Origin: Sipunculus nudus
Lineage: Eukaryota; Annelida; Sipuncula; Golfingiida; Sipunculidae
Reading direction: 5' to 3'
Length of the DNA stretch: 64,000 nucleotides
Assembly (NCBI GenBank): GCA_026874595.1
Contig: CM049308.1
Coordinates: 72,514,624-72,578,623 of the forward strand
A program made the position numbers and the translations under genes. Position 1 is the stretch's first letter. Each line of letters opens with the position of its first letter. Below are positions 1 to 13,604 of this stretch, piece after piece. The notes below the pieces were generated by a model, which did no database searches, had not been told where the DNA came from, and was given only the letters and a program-made list of their open reading frames with translations.

Positions 1-3000
1 TAAATGGATTTAAATTGGAGTCTCCAGTTCTGTGTTCCAGTACTCAAACCACGGGCCACCCACTACTGCCCAAGTTCTGGTTTCATATCAAATACATTCT
101 TTACATGATAAACTACTTCCCCATTTCTGGACCTTCTGGCTTCATTAAATCATGCTATGGATACAGTGGATGCTAAAGTTGTCATATAAGAAGTATGCAC
201 AAAAATAAGACTGAGACAATGAACAGTACAGTCAAAGTCTGCCGATAATGAATTAACAGTACACTAAACAGTACTGTTTTTTTCCAATGAGTCTGCTTTA
301 TATTGTAGGTTTTATTGTGTATGTTTGTAAACAAAGCAAGTACATGATCTGGTTCAGTGACAGCTCAGCTAAGAGTCTGACACACCAAGCACACATCCTG
401 TGCATTCTCGAGTGATTCTTGTCCTATTTCTATGACACGTGCATGATGTACCTTCTGATGGGGCACCTTAGACAACTCAGTCTGAACAGGAACTAAGGTT
501 ATACCTCTTCTATACACACGGCTTTCACTGTGATGCTGACACGTTCACTCTGATACCTGACTTTTTATACTGCCAGTTTTGTTTGGCCATAAAACACTAT
601 GTCACACCACATCTATGGGCCCTGCAGCTGATTTCCCCCCCCCCCCCCCATCTCATTTTTTCTTTTTTTTGAGTATCCAGAATAGTCTTGCCATGTTGTA
701 CACAAAACAAACATGTTCAGGAAAACTGAGTAGTTCTACTTTTGTACATAATAATAATCTGTTCCATTTGTAGGTGCTTACTGATTTTTTTTTTCAATTA
801 TTCTATCAAGTTTGTATCTCATCACACAGTCTTACATTAAAATAGATGAGGAACTAAAAGCCTAATACTAGATGAAAAACTTAATGCAAATAAACTTTAT
901 TTACACTGAGTTGCAAACTTCTGGTTTTTCTGTGGCTCCTAACCAGGTGACAAGGCATCTGCCATGGGGCATGGGTTGTAGCCTAACTTTGATAATTATA
1001 TATTTAGAGTATTTATGACTTTAAGCAACCAATCAGTTGTTTTTAAATGCAGTTCTTTGTTCATGTGACCTATATCAGTGGAGTTGAAATCATGTGTAAA
1101 AATTTACTGGTGTTTTTTTTCAAGTATTGATTTTACTAAATTCAATTATGTATTGCAAGGTATGATTTCAGGCTAGTTAACTGGACATGTACACTGTACT
1201 GCAGCTTTATTATTGTAGCTGGTCTATCAGTTGTAATAAATTTTGTATAAAAATATTTCAAAATGTTATTGGGCACACGTTGGTGGAACAAACTAAAATA
1301 TACAGTAAACTCCTCCCTACTAAAAAATCCCCTACAATGACAAAAATTTTCCCCAATTGTTAATGTTCGGATGAACATTTTTTGTAAGCTGTACACTCTA
1401 GTACTTTACAAACATAAATAAATAAAACAGTAGTTTTTAAAGTGTTTTCAAACAGCTGCTCTACTGAATTTATTTTTGTATTGTCAGATAAGGGTTGTCT
1501 ATTTTACATAAATCAATTCTTTTTATCAAACATAATTTCAGATCTATTAAATATTCCAATACGGAATTCTAGAAATATTCTCATGAATGCAGGCCTCCAC
1601 CATTAGGGTGGTCCTTAAAGTGGGCTACTTTGCAATCTGTGTTTTCATTCACTTATTGGCCCATATTCACAGGTTCACTTGTGCATACGCAGTCTTTTTT
1701 ATATCTCTAACAGAATAAGAATGTTTTATCAGAAAAACATTTGACTTCTCTGGATGTGCATATATCTTAGATTATGATTTATTCTGCAAAAATGCAATCA
1801 ATTTAAATAATGAATTATGAAAGAAAAGGACCAATCTAATACTTATAAAAGGAATTCGGTTCACGTTTGTTCGCAATGTTCTCTAAAACTGTGTTGTGTA
1901 CAATATTGTGCCATACATCATTTTAAAGGTTATTATCCCCACAGTGACATAGGCGATATGAAAATAAATAATCTTTTTATATACATATAATTCTGAGTGA
2001 TTTTTCCGTTTTTTTTACGGAGCACAGCCGAACTGCCTTCCTGAATGCGTGCATCGTGGTCACTTAACCTCAAACACTAAGGACTAACGTCATATGAATA
2101 ACCCTTGCTTTCAATGAGGGATTTGACCCACGTGCGTGGTCAGTAAAAGAGAAAAACACATGTTTCTCGCTTTATGAAATGGAGAGTTCAACCAAGGAGG
2201 ATTAATGACAAAACCTAATTCAAGGTCCCAATTTCATGAACAGGGCTGGGGTGGTGGCGGGGGTTTCAGGCCTCAAAACTTGTCTGATACGATGAAAAAA
2301 AGGTTGCTGTGGCTGAAAATAGGATCCGGACCCACTGCATGGAGTCCCGCTGGGTCAGCTTCTGCTACTTACAATGTATGCATATTTCTGTTTCCTTCTT
2401 CAGGAACAGTTTCCTTGTAACGTACATATAATTAATCTTTCATGTGTTCCTCACATCAACCTATTCTTTATATGTCCAACGATAGAAACCAGTCAAATAT
2501 CAATGAAACACTGTATGCCTCCGCGTCTCATTCCGGTTCGCAATGTAAACCATCACTGACCAGGTCTTCAAGGTAAACATACCTGGGATATGATTTTTGC
2601 CACGAGCACAGCGCCACAAAATAACAGTAAAAAAATAATTGTATATATCGTATTCCGAGAGTACCCCACTAAAAATTTATATTTTCTTTTAACTTCCATA
2701 ATAAAAAATGAACCAACATTCAATATCTCAGTAAATATATCTCCCAAACCCCGGTAAAAAGCCCAGTATACCGGGTTTATCAGCTAGTTATCAATAAAAT
2801 TGATTGTCACACCACTAGGCACTACCCATTATGGTTTGCTTCATTTTTCATTATTTTTCTTTATTCTCAGAGCATACAGGAAGCTACACATTATATAAAT
2901 TACTTAATTTGTGAGAATATTCATTTGAAGACACAAGGAAACATTGAACTTTTTTTTTACAAGGAGAAAGTCTTGTTCCCTATTACAAAATAATATACAA

Positions 3001-4186
3001 AAATCTTAGGCTTATTTATAATACAGACAAAACTTGAAATTACGAACACCAATGGGACCTCAATCAAGTTGTCACACTTTGGAAATGGTCGTCTTATGCA
3101 AGGTCTCATAATATCATATAAAGAGCAAAAAAGAACTGTGACTGTGAACAAGTGTTTGTTATTTTGAGGTGGTCACTAAACAGGTGGACATTTGGCGAGG
3201 TTTTCCTGTACAAATCTTTGATCTATACATCCAGATTATGCAGGCTTTGATAACTTTCTATAATGCAGGTGACATTTAAAATAGCAACGCCCATGATGCC
3301 AATAGGCCTTGGTTTTGTGGAACTAATCAAACCATCAGCATCACTGTGGGTCCTCAGATAATCTGCACACGCTTTGTTACACAGTACAGATCCTGTTCTT
3401 AGTAAAAGTCAAGTGTTTCGAAACCACTGCTTATTCTGATCAATGATAGTATGATAAAACTCATAATTTAAGCAACCGATGATTGACTATTCACGATTAA
3501 TTCACATATTGTGAATGGCTTTTGCTAGTCAGTGTTTCAAATTCTCAATATTCACAAAAGGAAATTTTTGTGAAAATGAAAACACTCTGGAAGAAGATGC
3601 CTCATCTACAAAGGACTGAAAGGAGAAACGTTACATTACATATTACTTATTAGTATACAGTATTACGTAGAGCCTATTTGCCTCATTTGCATTTTATGTA
3701 TGCTATCCACATCACAACACTTCAAAAGATTGGTATTATCGATAACAACACATAAATTATATCAGACCTTTCATATTATATGCCTTTGGAGACAAGAGTT
3801 ACTACTCATTCCTGATGGTCCTCATAAAATTCTTAGGATTAAGTATGCATAATAAATAATCAATGTGATAATGGATACACTTAGTGTAGGTTACTGATCA
3901 CAAATATGAAACCCTCGTGAAACAACGAAAAAGTGAAAATCACCAAAAATTATCAAAGCAAACATGAGACCAACCACAGTACCCACAGTAACTTTTTTAC
4001 CTGACACCATTTTCATAGCACCTACACACCTTTGTATTTTGCAACCTGGCACCCCTACACATCCAACTGCTGTTCAGACCAGCCAATGACAATAAATATC
4101 TTCATTTATCACAAAAGACTTTATGAATCATGCTGTTATATGTTATAGTCTTGTGGGGGGGGGGGAAGGTGCATTATACTGGGATG
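1..4186. other. AT-rich non-coding stretch, no gene recognised
   Basis: I see no coding region with convincing composition or domain content. A 15-base C tract lies at 635-649 and an 11-base G tract at 4155-4165. Around 3010-3200 there is a degenerate relic of the family whose copies carry a 'gaggtggtc' motif (see 32315-32478). A short open segment on the minus strand, 3529-3615, follows a good pyrimidine-rich acceptor and ends in a stop after 28 codons. It could be a terminal exon of a minus-strand gene, but short open segments like this are common by chance. Confidence 0.5.
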
Positions 4187-4752
4187 AACTTCAGGGGGCT
4201 AAAACAACAAGTGAACCCATATTTTTATGCAGGAAAATGTGAGACCGCCTAATATACAGTCAACTCTTCACCCACATTTATTTTGTGCAAAGTGAACCCA
4301 CTTTTGGTGGGTTTTTTTTCAAAGACATCACATAACATGTCCAATAAGCCAAGAAGTGACTTCAAGTGAGACTTACTTTTTACTGCATATTTCTCACTTA
4401 TAAAATACAATTATATATTATTTAAATCAGTATATAGCAGAAGCTTATTAGGCATTGAAGTGAACCCACATTTTCTCACAAAAATGTGGGTTCACTTCAT
4501 GTTCTAGCTGATCTATGTATGTTTATGATGAACCCACATTTGGTATATTTGTAAATGATGTTGTGTACACATATCACGTCAAGAAAAGAAAGTGAAGAAA
4601 TGACTCTTTATTTTTCCTATATAGCTAATACAATTGATAAAATATTAATAAAATATTTATAGTGAGGTATAGTAGAAGCCTATATGGCACTGAAACCATT
4701 ATTTTAAAAAACAAAAATGTGGGTTCTGTCGGTGTTATAGCCCCCTGAAGTT
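4187..4752. mobile_element. Non-autonomous inverted-repeat element with internal GTGAACCCACATTT palindromes
   Basis: The ends are inverted: AACTTCAGGGGGCTA at 4187-4201 and TAGCCCCCTGAAGTT at 4738-4752. The interior has no open frame. The motif AAGTGAACCCACATTT or its reverse complement recurs at least seven times. Two copies form a hairpin with perfect 18-base arms (4457-4474 and 4481-4498) around a 6-base loop. No clean target duplication was found at either end, so the exact termini and superfamily are unsure. A MITE-like DNA transposon derivative is the most likely explanation. Confidence 0.6.
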
Positions 4753-6572
4753 TAACTTAAAGAGAATTGTCCCTTATTTATGATCCTTCATGTGTGTTAA
4801 TAATATATGTTTATGATCAGTAACATGAAAAGCAAAATTTAATTGATTCTGAAGATTGACAACCAAATACTGATATAACCGATTTGTTGACACAACACTA
4901 GTATGGCTAATGGCAATGTGCACAATTTATCTAGTTGGAAAATGATCAAAACTTTGCATGAGTCATAAAACTTTCATGAGTGGTCCAAAATCTCAAATTG
5001 CTGTGACACAAGAGCAAATTAACCAAGTTATAATATAAATGTACCTTTTGTCAAACTTCTCAATAAAATGTTGTGGCAGGGTTTACCCACTGTGTCAGAT
5101 ATCCATTGCTCATGAATCAGATTGATTACTTACTGTTGAACAACACCATCAAGGTTACTTTGGGTCTTGCATGCCAGTAATTACTTATTCTGTGGTTTTG
5201 ATCAGGACTTTAATCAGCAATTTTTAAAGGTTACTTGACATGTTTATCTTGGAACACACATTCAAGGAGGAAGCTGATCATTAGCGCAACATGTACATGT
5301 ATGGTCAGACCAATAACTCTGTATCTGTTCTTTTTTTTTAAATGAACCAATTTACTTCATTGCTATTAATCTCAGGCTTTTATCAACTAGAATGATTTTA
5401 TCAATTCCACATGCTTTTGAGAATTTATGTCACACCTTTAATTCATGTTTAAACTATAATCTAAAAAGGTATTAAATAGATCCATAATTGTGTATGGTTA
5501 TTCAGGAAGTTAAATAGCTGTTTTTATTGTAACCATGATACATATATACTTTTTATTATGTTGTCTGAAGAAAATTATATATACCATTACTAGTCTATAC
5601 ATACCAAGTATAAAACTTGAAGCACTTGACCTAATAATAATAATATTCATGGGCAACTGAAGACATTAGCCTTAAAATAACTGCATGCATATAAAAATAT
5701 TTTTATATGCTACAGCAATGGTCAAGATCTGCCCCCCCCCCCCCCCCCCCCAGAAAAAAAATTATTTGCATGACCCAGTGTACCATAATTAACAGAGCCT
5801 GTCAGAGGGCAAAGACCTACATAATGACGGGCACTATGGATGCAATTTATACTGGGTACCCAGCACGCATGGTGAACTGGCACACTGACCAGTGCCCATT
5901 CAGGGTTGGTATCACTGATCAAATGATATGCATGCACTTTATGAATGGACGTGCTCATGTGACCCGGCACGAATAATTAATTACCTGCCCACGCACCAAG
6001 CTGCGCAGCATAGCTTGCCAGTGATTCTTGCTGGAACATAAATTTTCGTAGCTGACACTGCACAAGGCCCTGGCCTCTCAATGTAAGACTACTTTTGAGG
6101 CCCTTGGTTATTAGTTCTCGTGTGGTCTGGCGTGAATCCATTGAAATCTATGTCCCTGACCACTTGGTATCAATGGCCCTACCACCTTAAGACGTGATCA
6201 ATTGAATGCAATGGACTGCAGCACGGACACATTCATAAAACCACAGCTGAATTTATGAATGAAGCGGCACAGTCACAACACGGGTGCATCACTATGCTGC
6301 CTTCAACAAGCACCATCCCGCCCAAATAGCAGCCGTTTAATCTTACACAGTCCTGTCTGATCATCTAAGATGTGTGGTTGGTCTCTTAATTAAAAATATT
6401 TGGCAACTTTTATGAGCAAATCAAGGGAAATACAGTGGAGGTTTCAGTTGTCACCGCCAGAAACTGGCAAGCTACGCAGTGACAGACACATTTCGTAGGC
6501 CATTTTGGTAGTTCTTCTGACAGTAAATGGGACATGCGTAAAATTTGGAGGTTGTAATAATAATGTACTTAC
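4753..6572. other. Intergenic or intronic stretch, no firm feature
   Basis: AT-rich unique-looking sequence. A pure 20-base C tract at 5732-5751 runs into an A tract. One segment on the minus strand (5134-5189) has a plausible acceptor, a GTAAGT donor and an open frame in phase with the candidate exon at 6573-6595, but this is weak evidence. The 82 to 89 residue open frames at 5707-5976 cross the C tract and are not credible genes. Confidence 0.4.
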
Positions 6573-6595
6573 TCCTTAACGTCCTCTTCTGACAT
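6573..6595 (-). CDS. Candidate first coding exon of a minus-strand gene (MSEEDVK...)
   Basis: Read on the minus strand, an ATG at 6595-6593 opens the acidic peptide MSEEDVK plus two bases. It is followed at once by a consensus 5' splice site (GTAAGTAC, 6572-6565). About 100 bases upstream on the same strand is an ETS-type CACTTCCTG in a moderately CpG-containing stretch without a TATA box, as in many housekeeping promoters. Downstream exons would lie at lower coordinates or beyond the window edge. Candidates at 5134-5189 and 3529-3615 are weak and do not join into a recognised protein. The product is unknown; the call rests on splice-site and composition cues only. Confidence 0.27.
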
Positions 6596-7548
6596 TTTAT
6601 ACCCCGATCAGGTACCTAGGTTGTCCGTAACACATCTTTGGCATGGCATTTGCCAAAATTTTGCTACAATGTTCGGTACAGGAAGTGGCCTATCCTTCCC
6701 ACACATCACTCCGCGCAGAAAAGTAGTCCGATCATAAGCAAACGAATACGTCTCGAAATAAGCGTAGCTGTTCTTACATACTTAAAACACCATTGACAAT
6801 TACTATTTCCTTTTGCTTTAAAAGTCTATATTATTCTTGGTAATTAAAAATATTTGCCACGCGTACTAATAAATGCGTGCAAAAACACAATTTATTATGC
6901 AAAACGCCAATAACTTGCAAACTTGGCCCCGTCATTATCATCATGATCTGCAATGTGAAATAATATTCGTCATGTAAGAAAGAAATTTGACTAGAATGTT
7001 TCAGAGTTGTACAGTTGTACAATTGTGTCACTGTTTCAGTGCGAGTTTCCGTAGCCCGCATGTGGCTGGGCAGGCAGTACATTGATATTTCTCATGTAAA
7101 TTATCTTTAGGCCATATTCAGCCAATCGCGTGCCACTATTCTGTGACTAACCTGGAATATGGGACTTGGGTGTGACGTCATGTACGGCCTCGGGAGCAGC
7201 ACCCTGAATCGATTCCAAAACATGGGTTAATAATAATTTGGTTTCTGCCAGGGCTACGCCCACTCACACAATTGAGTAGCGGCCACTTAGTGTATTTCTC
7301 TTGTGTTTCCAGGGAGATTCAATGAACCTCGGCAATTACGGTTGTCCGTTGTATACGTGTCAAATATAATTAATAAAAAAAATCACAGGTGAAATTTCTT
7401 GATTACAACCACGCGTTTAAACCTCAGCTTATCATTCACCCCGTCAAAACTATCATCACGATGAGATTTTTTTTTATCTTCAAAAGTGTTTAATTTTTAT
7501 TACGACGTTATTTTTTATACATCATGTGATTATAATTGATTAAACATC
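6596..7548. other. Non-coding; contains a consensus CRE at 7173-7180
   Basis: No gene recognised. A perfect TGACGTCA (cAMP response element or bZIP palindrome) lies at 7173-7180 in a locally GC-richer patch, about 580 bases upstream of the candidate minus-strand exon. A single 8-mer can occur by chance, so a regulatory role is only a suggestion. Confidence 0.35.
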
Positions 7549-7573
7549 ATTATTATTGTTGTTGTTGTTGTTG

Positions 7574-7626
<53 letters not shown>

Positions 7627-7654
7627 TAATATTATTGTTGTTATTATTGTTGTA

Positions 7655-7690
<36 letters not shown>
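7549..7690. repeat. (TTG)n/(ATT)n compound microsatellite
   Basis: A trinucleotide run begins with TTG units and passes into long ATT units with a short interruption, over about 140 bases. Confidence 0.95.
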
Positions 7691-7692
<2 letters not shown>

Positions 7693-9127
7693 AAAGACGG
7701 GATTATCTGTCTGTTACATATTTCAACGATAATGAAGTGTAGATGGTTCCGATCTAAGGTTATAGGTAAAATAATTCAGTCATATTACCCGTTACATGTA
7801 ACGGGCAAAATTAATCACTTTAAATCAGTTTATTTTATTTATGACACATGTCACGTTTTTATGAAAATAAACGTACATAGGCCTATATGTGCAGATTAAA
7901 CTGCAATTCACATGTTTATATGTTATTCATCTTTTAATATATTCATGGATTCATGAGAATTTCCCCATTTATGAAGTACATGTAATTGACATGACCAAAT
8001 GCAGGCTTGGTATTTTTTATGCAAACTTTGCAAGAGGTGGCATTTAATTGTAAACAAATAAACACCTAAAATTACATTTTATGATAGTAGATTTTAAAGA
8101 GGTTTTACATGCACTTAATCCGATAGAGAAGGGGGGGGGGGGGGTATCTGATGATCAGGTGCATGTCAGTAGCATAAGACAGTGCGTACTTCTTCAACGA
8201 TAATTACAATTTTTGTTACTTAATTTAATTTTAATTACTTAATCTTTGTCCTCTCCAGGGGAAAGAACTATTAACAGTCTTTATTAAAATATTTATAATA
8301 TTATTTACATTATATTTTTATGGTCTATACCAGATATTAAGTTCTAAATTCGAAAGTGAACATACACATACACACATACACACATACACACACAAACACA
8401 CACATATATATATATATACATATACATATATAAATCTATATATGTAAGGATCCGGATATGATAAAAAAAAGTGACCATTTTCAGTGCCATGTGTCAACAA
8501 AGGGCTCACATGTACGGCAAATTATTTTTTTTGTGCAGGGTTTCTCTCTAATTTATTTCCTGGAGTGTTTGATCCGTTTTAGAGCATTAATAAACTCTAA
8601 AAACAATATAAATCTCTCACCCTCAAAACAAGGAAACTAATTAAGGCAGATGATTATGAAGCAGGATCTCAAAGATGTGTTTAAACAGGTCACAACATTT
8701 GGACACGCTCGATAATTGGAACCATATGATTCTTATTTTAAGGTTGTTTTCCTTTCTTGTTTGACATGAAGGGCCACCTTCAAGACTCCGACCATTCTTA
8801 AAAAAAGGTGTTTGTAACGAAAGGCTGATAAATATGTTTCTACATAGAAGAATGGATTGAAAGTGAAATATGTGTAATCTCTGCATTTCTTTTAAAAAAT
8901 ATGCTTTTATCAAGGAGATACAATAAGATCTTATTGTACACTCCGTGTTTTATATTATATACTCGCCTTTGCAACTCTGTATCAGATCAAGTTTTTGCCG
9001 GTAGGTGGCATTTTATCGCAACATTTTATGTAAGTGTATACCCCGTCCCCTGACATACACACATCTGTACTTCAACAGTGGATCACACATGCAGACACAC
9101 CATCCTCCTCCGTTTCGAAATTCAATA
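7691..9127. other. Non-coding; G tract and CA/TA microsatellite
   Basis: No gene seen. It contains a 14-base G tract at 8131-8144 and a mixed (CA)n/(TA)n microsatellite at about 8360-8444. The open frames overlapping the microsatellite are low-complexity artefacts. Confidence 0.6.
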
Positions 9128-9324
9128 CAGGGGTGGATCGGTTGGGGGGGGGGGGCAGGGTTTTAAACAACATTTTTTTTACCCCCCCCCCCCCCCCCCC
9201 CCCCCGTTTAAGTCAACCCTCCTTTTCTGGAGTTGTGGAACAGTTTTAAGGTATTGGTTCGATTGTATTAAAGAATAACTCCTCCCTTGACAAAAACATG
9301 GATCCGCCCCTACAACCACCCCTG
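9128..9324. mobile_element. Short CAGGGG-ended element with G and C homopolymer core
   Basis: The 197-base segment begins CAGGGGTGG and ends with its exact inverse, CCACCCCTG. A nested, imperfect inverted pair (GGATCGG at the left, GGATCCGCCCC at the right) lies just inside. The interior holds an 11-base G tract (9144-9154), a T tract and a 24-base C tract (9182-9205). CAGGGG termini are usual for hAT-type non-autonomous elements, but no 8 bp target duplication is visible, so the superfamily is tentative. No coding capacity. Confidence 0.5.
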
Positions 9325-10068
9325 TATATCATATACGGGTCATTCCAGAAATAACCAAAAATATTAAATGCTGGAAGCATCCCAGAAAATCAAGAATAAA
9401 GGCCAAACGGAAGTTTTAGTGTTTACAAAACCAGGTTATCACTTGATGAGATAAAGCTTATCAGTGAAAGACATCAATGTGAACAATAAAGTCTATTTGT
9501 TGTCACATCCCCCGGCCGATATATATATATACTTATGATATTCTAGCGTTTTTATTCTTTCGTGTTCTATTCAATATTGTCATTATTATTAATTCTTACT
9601 TTTCGATGATGTATTTGTATGTAAATGTGTGTGTTGGTGTGTGTGTATGATCCGTGTGTGTGATGCATGTGTGGATGTGAGACTGTCTCTCAGAAGATAC
9701 AAATACTGTTATTATTAGTTTTATGTACATACATCCATTTCCGTAACGACATGCGGGTAAGTATATTTCGAAACCTTCGTGCAAGTAAAATACCAGCGCT
9801 CACGGAGGTTATACTTTCACCAAGGTCTGTATTTCCTTCTGCATGTGTGTATTTCCTGCTGCATGATCTAACAGGCTAGGTTTACCCAAACGAGCCTTAA
9901 AAGAAATAGACATTTTCCATCTCGCAATCACCACCTGCATGCCGGCACCGACAGAGACATTTTGGCTCCGTTATCGCGACTGATAAAAGTAAAAACCCGA
10001 ATTCTCATGCAGTTCTTTATCTTTCAAGACGAGGTCACTGTCGGATCCTCTGCATTGTATTCTAATTT

Positions 10069-10362
10069 CAGGGGCGGATTTGTGCATGGGTGAATCTGGA
10101 ACTTTGGTGGAATTCTGCGCCTCATGTGCCCCCACACACCCCCACCCGACCTAAAAAAATCTGGGAACTAGAAAAATAAGTAATTAATAGGGAAAATAGA
10201 GTGTATTTTTGAATCATGGTGCTCTTTAACTACCTCATATTGCACCATAACAGTCTAAGTTTTCTTTAAAAAATGTTTGCACCGTATAGCGGTGGAATAA
10301 CCCCTCCAGTACCCCCCCCCCCCCCTTTCCCACATTCTGAAAGCTTGCACTACCCACCCCTG
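10069..10362. mobile_element. CAGGGG-ended non-autonomous element, second copy type
   Basis: The segment begins CAGGGGCGG and ends CCCACCCCTG, inverted ends like those of the element at 9128. A 14-base C tract lies near the right end (10312-10325). No target duplication was recognised. It is probably a diverged hAT-like MITE. Confidence 0.45.
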
Positions 10363-12777
10363 CACATGACAGATCCCGAGAGACCCGTAGACTACTTAAG
10401 ACCAAAAGGCGCGGTAGGCATGCTCGTAAAAAGGCCTATATTTGCGTAGAGAGATGGGTCTTGCTGCTTTAACATCGGTGATCCAAGCTTCAAAGCAAGT
10501 ATATATATAAGAAATGTTTCACCATAATATATATGCGCTTAATACACGATTTTATGCAAATACACTGTTATATACTGAACATGTGTGCATAAACCGTTAC
10601 GGACCAAATTACACTACTGCATGTCTTTTGTTTATAAGCGTTTCTTTGGTAAAATCATATTAGAATTCAAATATTGCCTATTGGTTGATTTGTGCCATCG
10701 TTAGCAGCGCCATCTACCGGCAGTTCACAAGAAACGTTATACGTATCTCCTTCGGAACCATGGTGGTCTACATTCATACTTAATTATATGAATAATGGCC
10801 CTATTTAGAGATATATTTTTACCATGACAACGTAAAATGCTGGCAACGATATAAATTATGAGGCAGTTTATTTTTTTATACACTACTTTCATTATTTTTT
10901 ATATATTAGGCACCTTTCAATATCGTATGTACTGTTTCTTTGTGGCTCCATGTTGACCCAAACTGTACTTCTAAGGTAATAACTATTTGGCAGTTCCTTA
11001 TATACACAATATTTTCAATCTGCAAGTATTAAACTGGCCGTCTGAAGATATATTTAGCATTTATAAATGGAGGATCCAAGATGTATTTATTAATATTTAA
11101 ATTTCATTTTATACACACCAACACAAACAGAACTGTTGGTTAAGGCCGCATCTTAAAAATCAACCTAAAATGTGTTTCTAAGATTAAACAACATGACTGT
11201 ATTTTTTCTTTCTATGATTTTTCTTTCTTATGAAACTGATTTTTAAGTATAAAAAATCGACATTTGGACAGAGACTTGCAACTGATTGTGCACCTATATA
11301 CAGACTTATAGCGGCACTTTTGCTTCTCTGACATTAAACGGGAGTTGCCGGAATGTTAGAGTTGCACTACATGCATTGCGGGAAATCTGCGCTAAAATTT
11401 TAATAAGGATACAGAAATTTTCTTAATATAAGAAAAGTCCATGTCGTTTACAAACTTCTTATTACTTCAGATAAACCGGACCAGTCGTTATGGTTGTTTG
11501 TTACTTGTTATAAACATCGACCATATATGAATTGATCATTTTATCCCGCAATATCTATAAATGTCCCTGCATGTTTATTAAATTTTTGACAGAGTACAAA
11601 CAAAGTCATGCATCTATGGGTAATGTTATTGACAGCGCAGGATTGACGGCGATTACCACAGAGGTTTCTTTTACTTATTTTCTGTTGTGTTAATTCCTTA
11701 ATGCTTATAGACGACCGTTGCTGTCCATGCATTGTCTATTTCCATATATATGATGCGATATCTCACTCTATACACAGATTCTATATACATTCTACCTGAC
11801 ATAAACAGTATACACTCTGTTGTATACCGATTATACAAATCTATATTTTACAGACAGTCTCCCATCCAGTGCCTGTATAATTAATCTAAGATATCCAATA
11901 TTATATATTTTAACATGCAGTTGACCCCTATTAGTGAAGTTTTAAGTGGTAATGTGCAATCGTTATTGTGGAAATATATAATGTTTAGTTCCCATCACAC
12001 ACTAAAAAACCACTTTTATGCCGATGAGTTAATAATTGAATTTCACCCAAAACTCGTATTAAGGTTATTCACCATATTAATGGCACTGGTATATAGGAGT
12101 TCGCAAGCATTGTTATATATATATATATATTTCTTAAACAATTGTGTATATTTTTCATTCTTTCATTCACAATTCATTCATAATAGTCATATTATATAAA
12201 AAGCTATTTATACATGCAGACTTGAGATCAATTGGTAATGAATAAGACTTAAAAATAAAGGGCTTCTGTCTCTGATGACCCTCGTTTCTTCGTTTTCAAC
12301 ATCATTATATATAGTTACGGGCCATATACAAGGCGCATTTTATGCTCATGCACTTGGGAAGCTTGATTAGAAATTTGTTCAGTTCTAGAATCCCTTAACA
12401 TATACCCTGATATCAAATCAACCCGCAAATTTACATTCACAACAAACATTACCATATTCAATACTTAATTATCGCCCAATTTGATGCACATAAACTACCT
12501 ACATTTGCCGGTTTGCTTTCGGGCGTGTTATTGGTATGAATGAGATCAGGATGAGGTATACACACTATTTAAGATCCTTGATAAGATTAACTGTACACAT
12601 TTGTATTTTTGGTTGTCGTAATCGGTACCGTCTGCATGGAACAAAAGCTCCATTGTGAAAATTGATTTTATTACGTCATCAAACTTCCGTGGCCTTGTCT
12701 GTCCTGGCCCATCCCACTCATTCTCACATATATTTCCTCATTCAAAAATCCATTCATAAATATCGTCCGAACAAATA
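10363..12777. other. Non-coding, no gene recognised
   Basis: AT-rich with scattered short (TA)n. A CTCF-like core (GCGCCATCTACCGG) is at 10707-10720. Open frames such as 11915-12199 are AT-rich and include (TA)n translation. Confidence 0.5.
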
Positions 12778-13000
12778 TGTATACCTCCGCAAGGGGATGA
12801 CGTACATGTATTATGTTAATCCCCTCGGTTGGTTGGTTTGTTTGTCTTTTTCAGTTAACTAAAACGTTATGAATGAAAATTTATCAAGGGTCAGGGTAAC
12901 ACCAAATTATTCTATTATATTTTGGAGCTAATCCAAAGATATTTTTTTATTTAAAGTATTCGTTTTTATTTGTGGATATGACAATATCTTTATTCCCACT
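12778..13000 (-). mobile_element. Diverged copy of the 'cttggcggag' MITE family, reverse orientation
   Basis: Starting at 'atacctccgcaagg', this segment matches in order, as reverse complement, the element at 31894-32282: the ACCTCCGC end, a 'ggttggtttgtttgtct' stretch equivalent to its 'agacagacaaaccaac', then the 'gttaactaaaacg' part. It is degenerate and lacks a clear second terminus. Confidence 0.5.
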
Positions 13001-13585
13001 GAGTTCAGGGGCCATATGTTGGTATTAGGTACCGTTTTGTACTACAGTTGAAACATCTGAGCCAGCCTTGGAGTTAGTGGACCGTTACATACATTTTATA
13101 AGCAGAACAAATGGAAGTTTAATCATGATCATAACGGTGGTATATATGTATTCTCAGACTACATTCTAGTTATCAATCTATTTCTATGTCTATAGATGTA
13201 CACGTGTATACGGTTATAAGTTTGTATGTGCTAGTACATTATAACATAAGCTGTCTATTATATGGATCTAAAGCTCATTAATGTATGTATTATTTCCATG
13301 AATGCTGTCTTAATACCAAAATCTGAAAGTGACAAACTGTATTCTGGCCGATTCAATTAGTTAATACAGGAAATGCATAAAACAAGTTGCCCAATTTTCA
13401 AATGTCCACTTTAGAATCAAATGATATATGAATTACGGATATTAGTCTTGAAACTGTAGATATATTATATATACTTGAGAATCTAATATGAATATAATGT
13501 CAATGATCTTTGTATGTGTGGAGTGGCGAGGATAGTTTTTCTAGCTGAATTCATTGATAAACCTGGCATTCTTCTTCATAAGATT

Positions 13586-13604
13586 GTCACTAGGGGGCGC
13601 TGAT
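13586..13604 (+). promoter_or_regulatory. CTCF-like motif (CACTAGGGGGCGCTG)
   Basis: GTCACTAGGGGGCGCTGATG contains the 15-base core CACTAGGGGGCGCTG, which agrees closely with the vertebrate CTCF core (CCACnAGGGGGCGC) known from ChIP studies. CTCF is present across bilaterians. Occupancy here is inference. Confidence 0.5.

Noticed and set aside
2575-2625. Minus-strand exon ending CCCAG/GTATGT near a 'cgccacaaaat' block
   Set aside because: No acceptor in a suitable place and no recognised peptide.
5092-5189. Joining minus-strand segments 5134-5189 and about 5048-5092 into the MSEEDVK gene
   Set aside because: The implied intron would be about 41 bases and the peptide matches nothing I know; short open segments are expected by chance.
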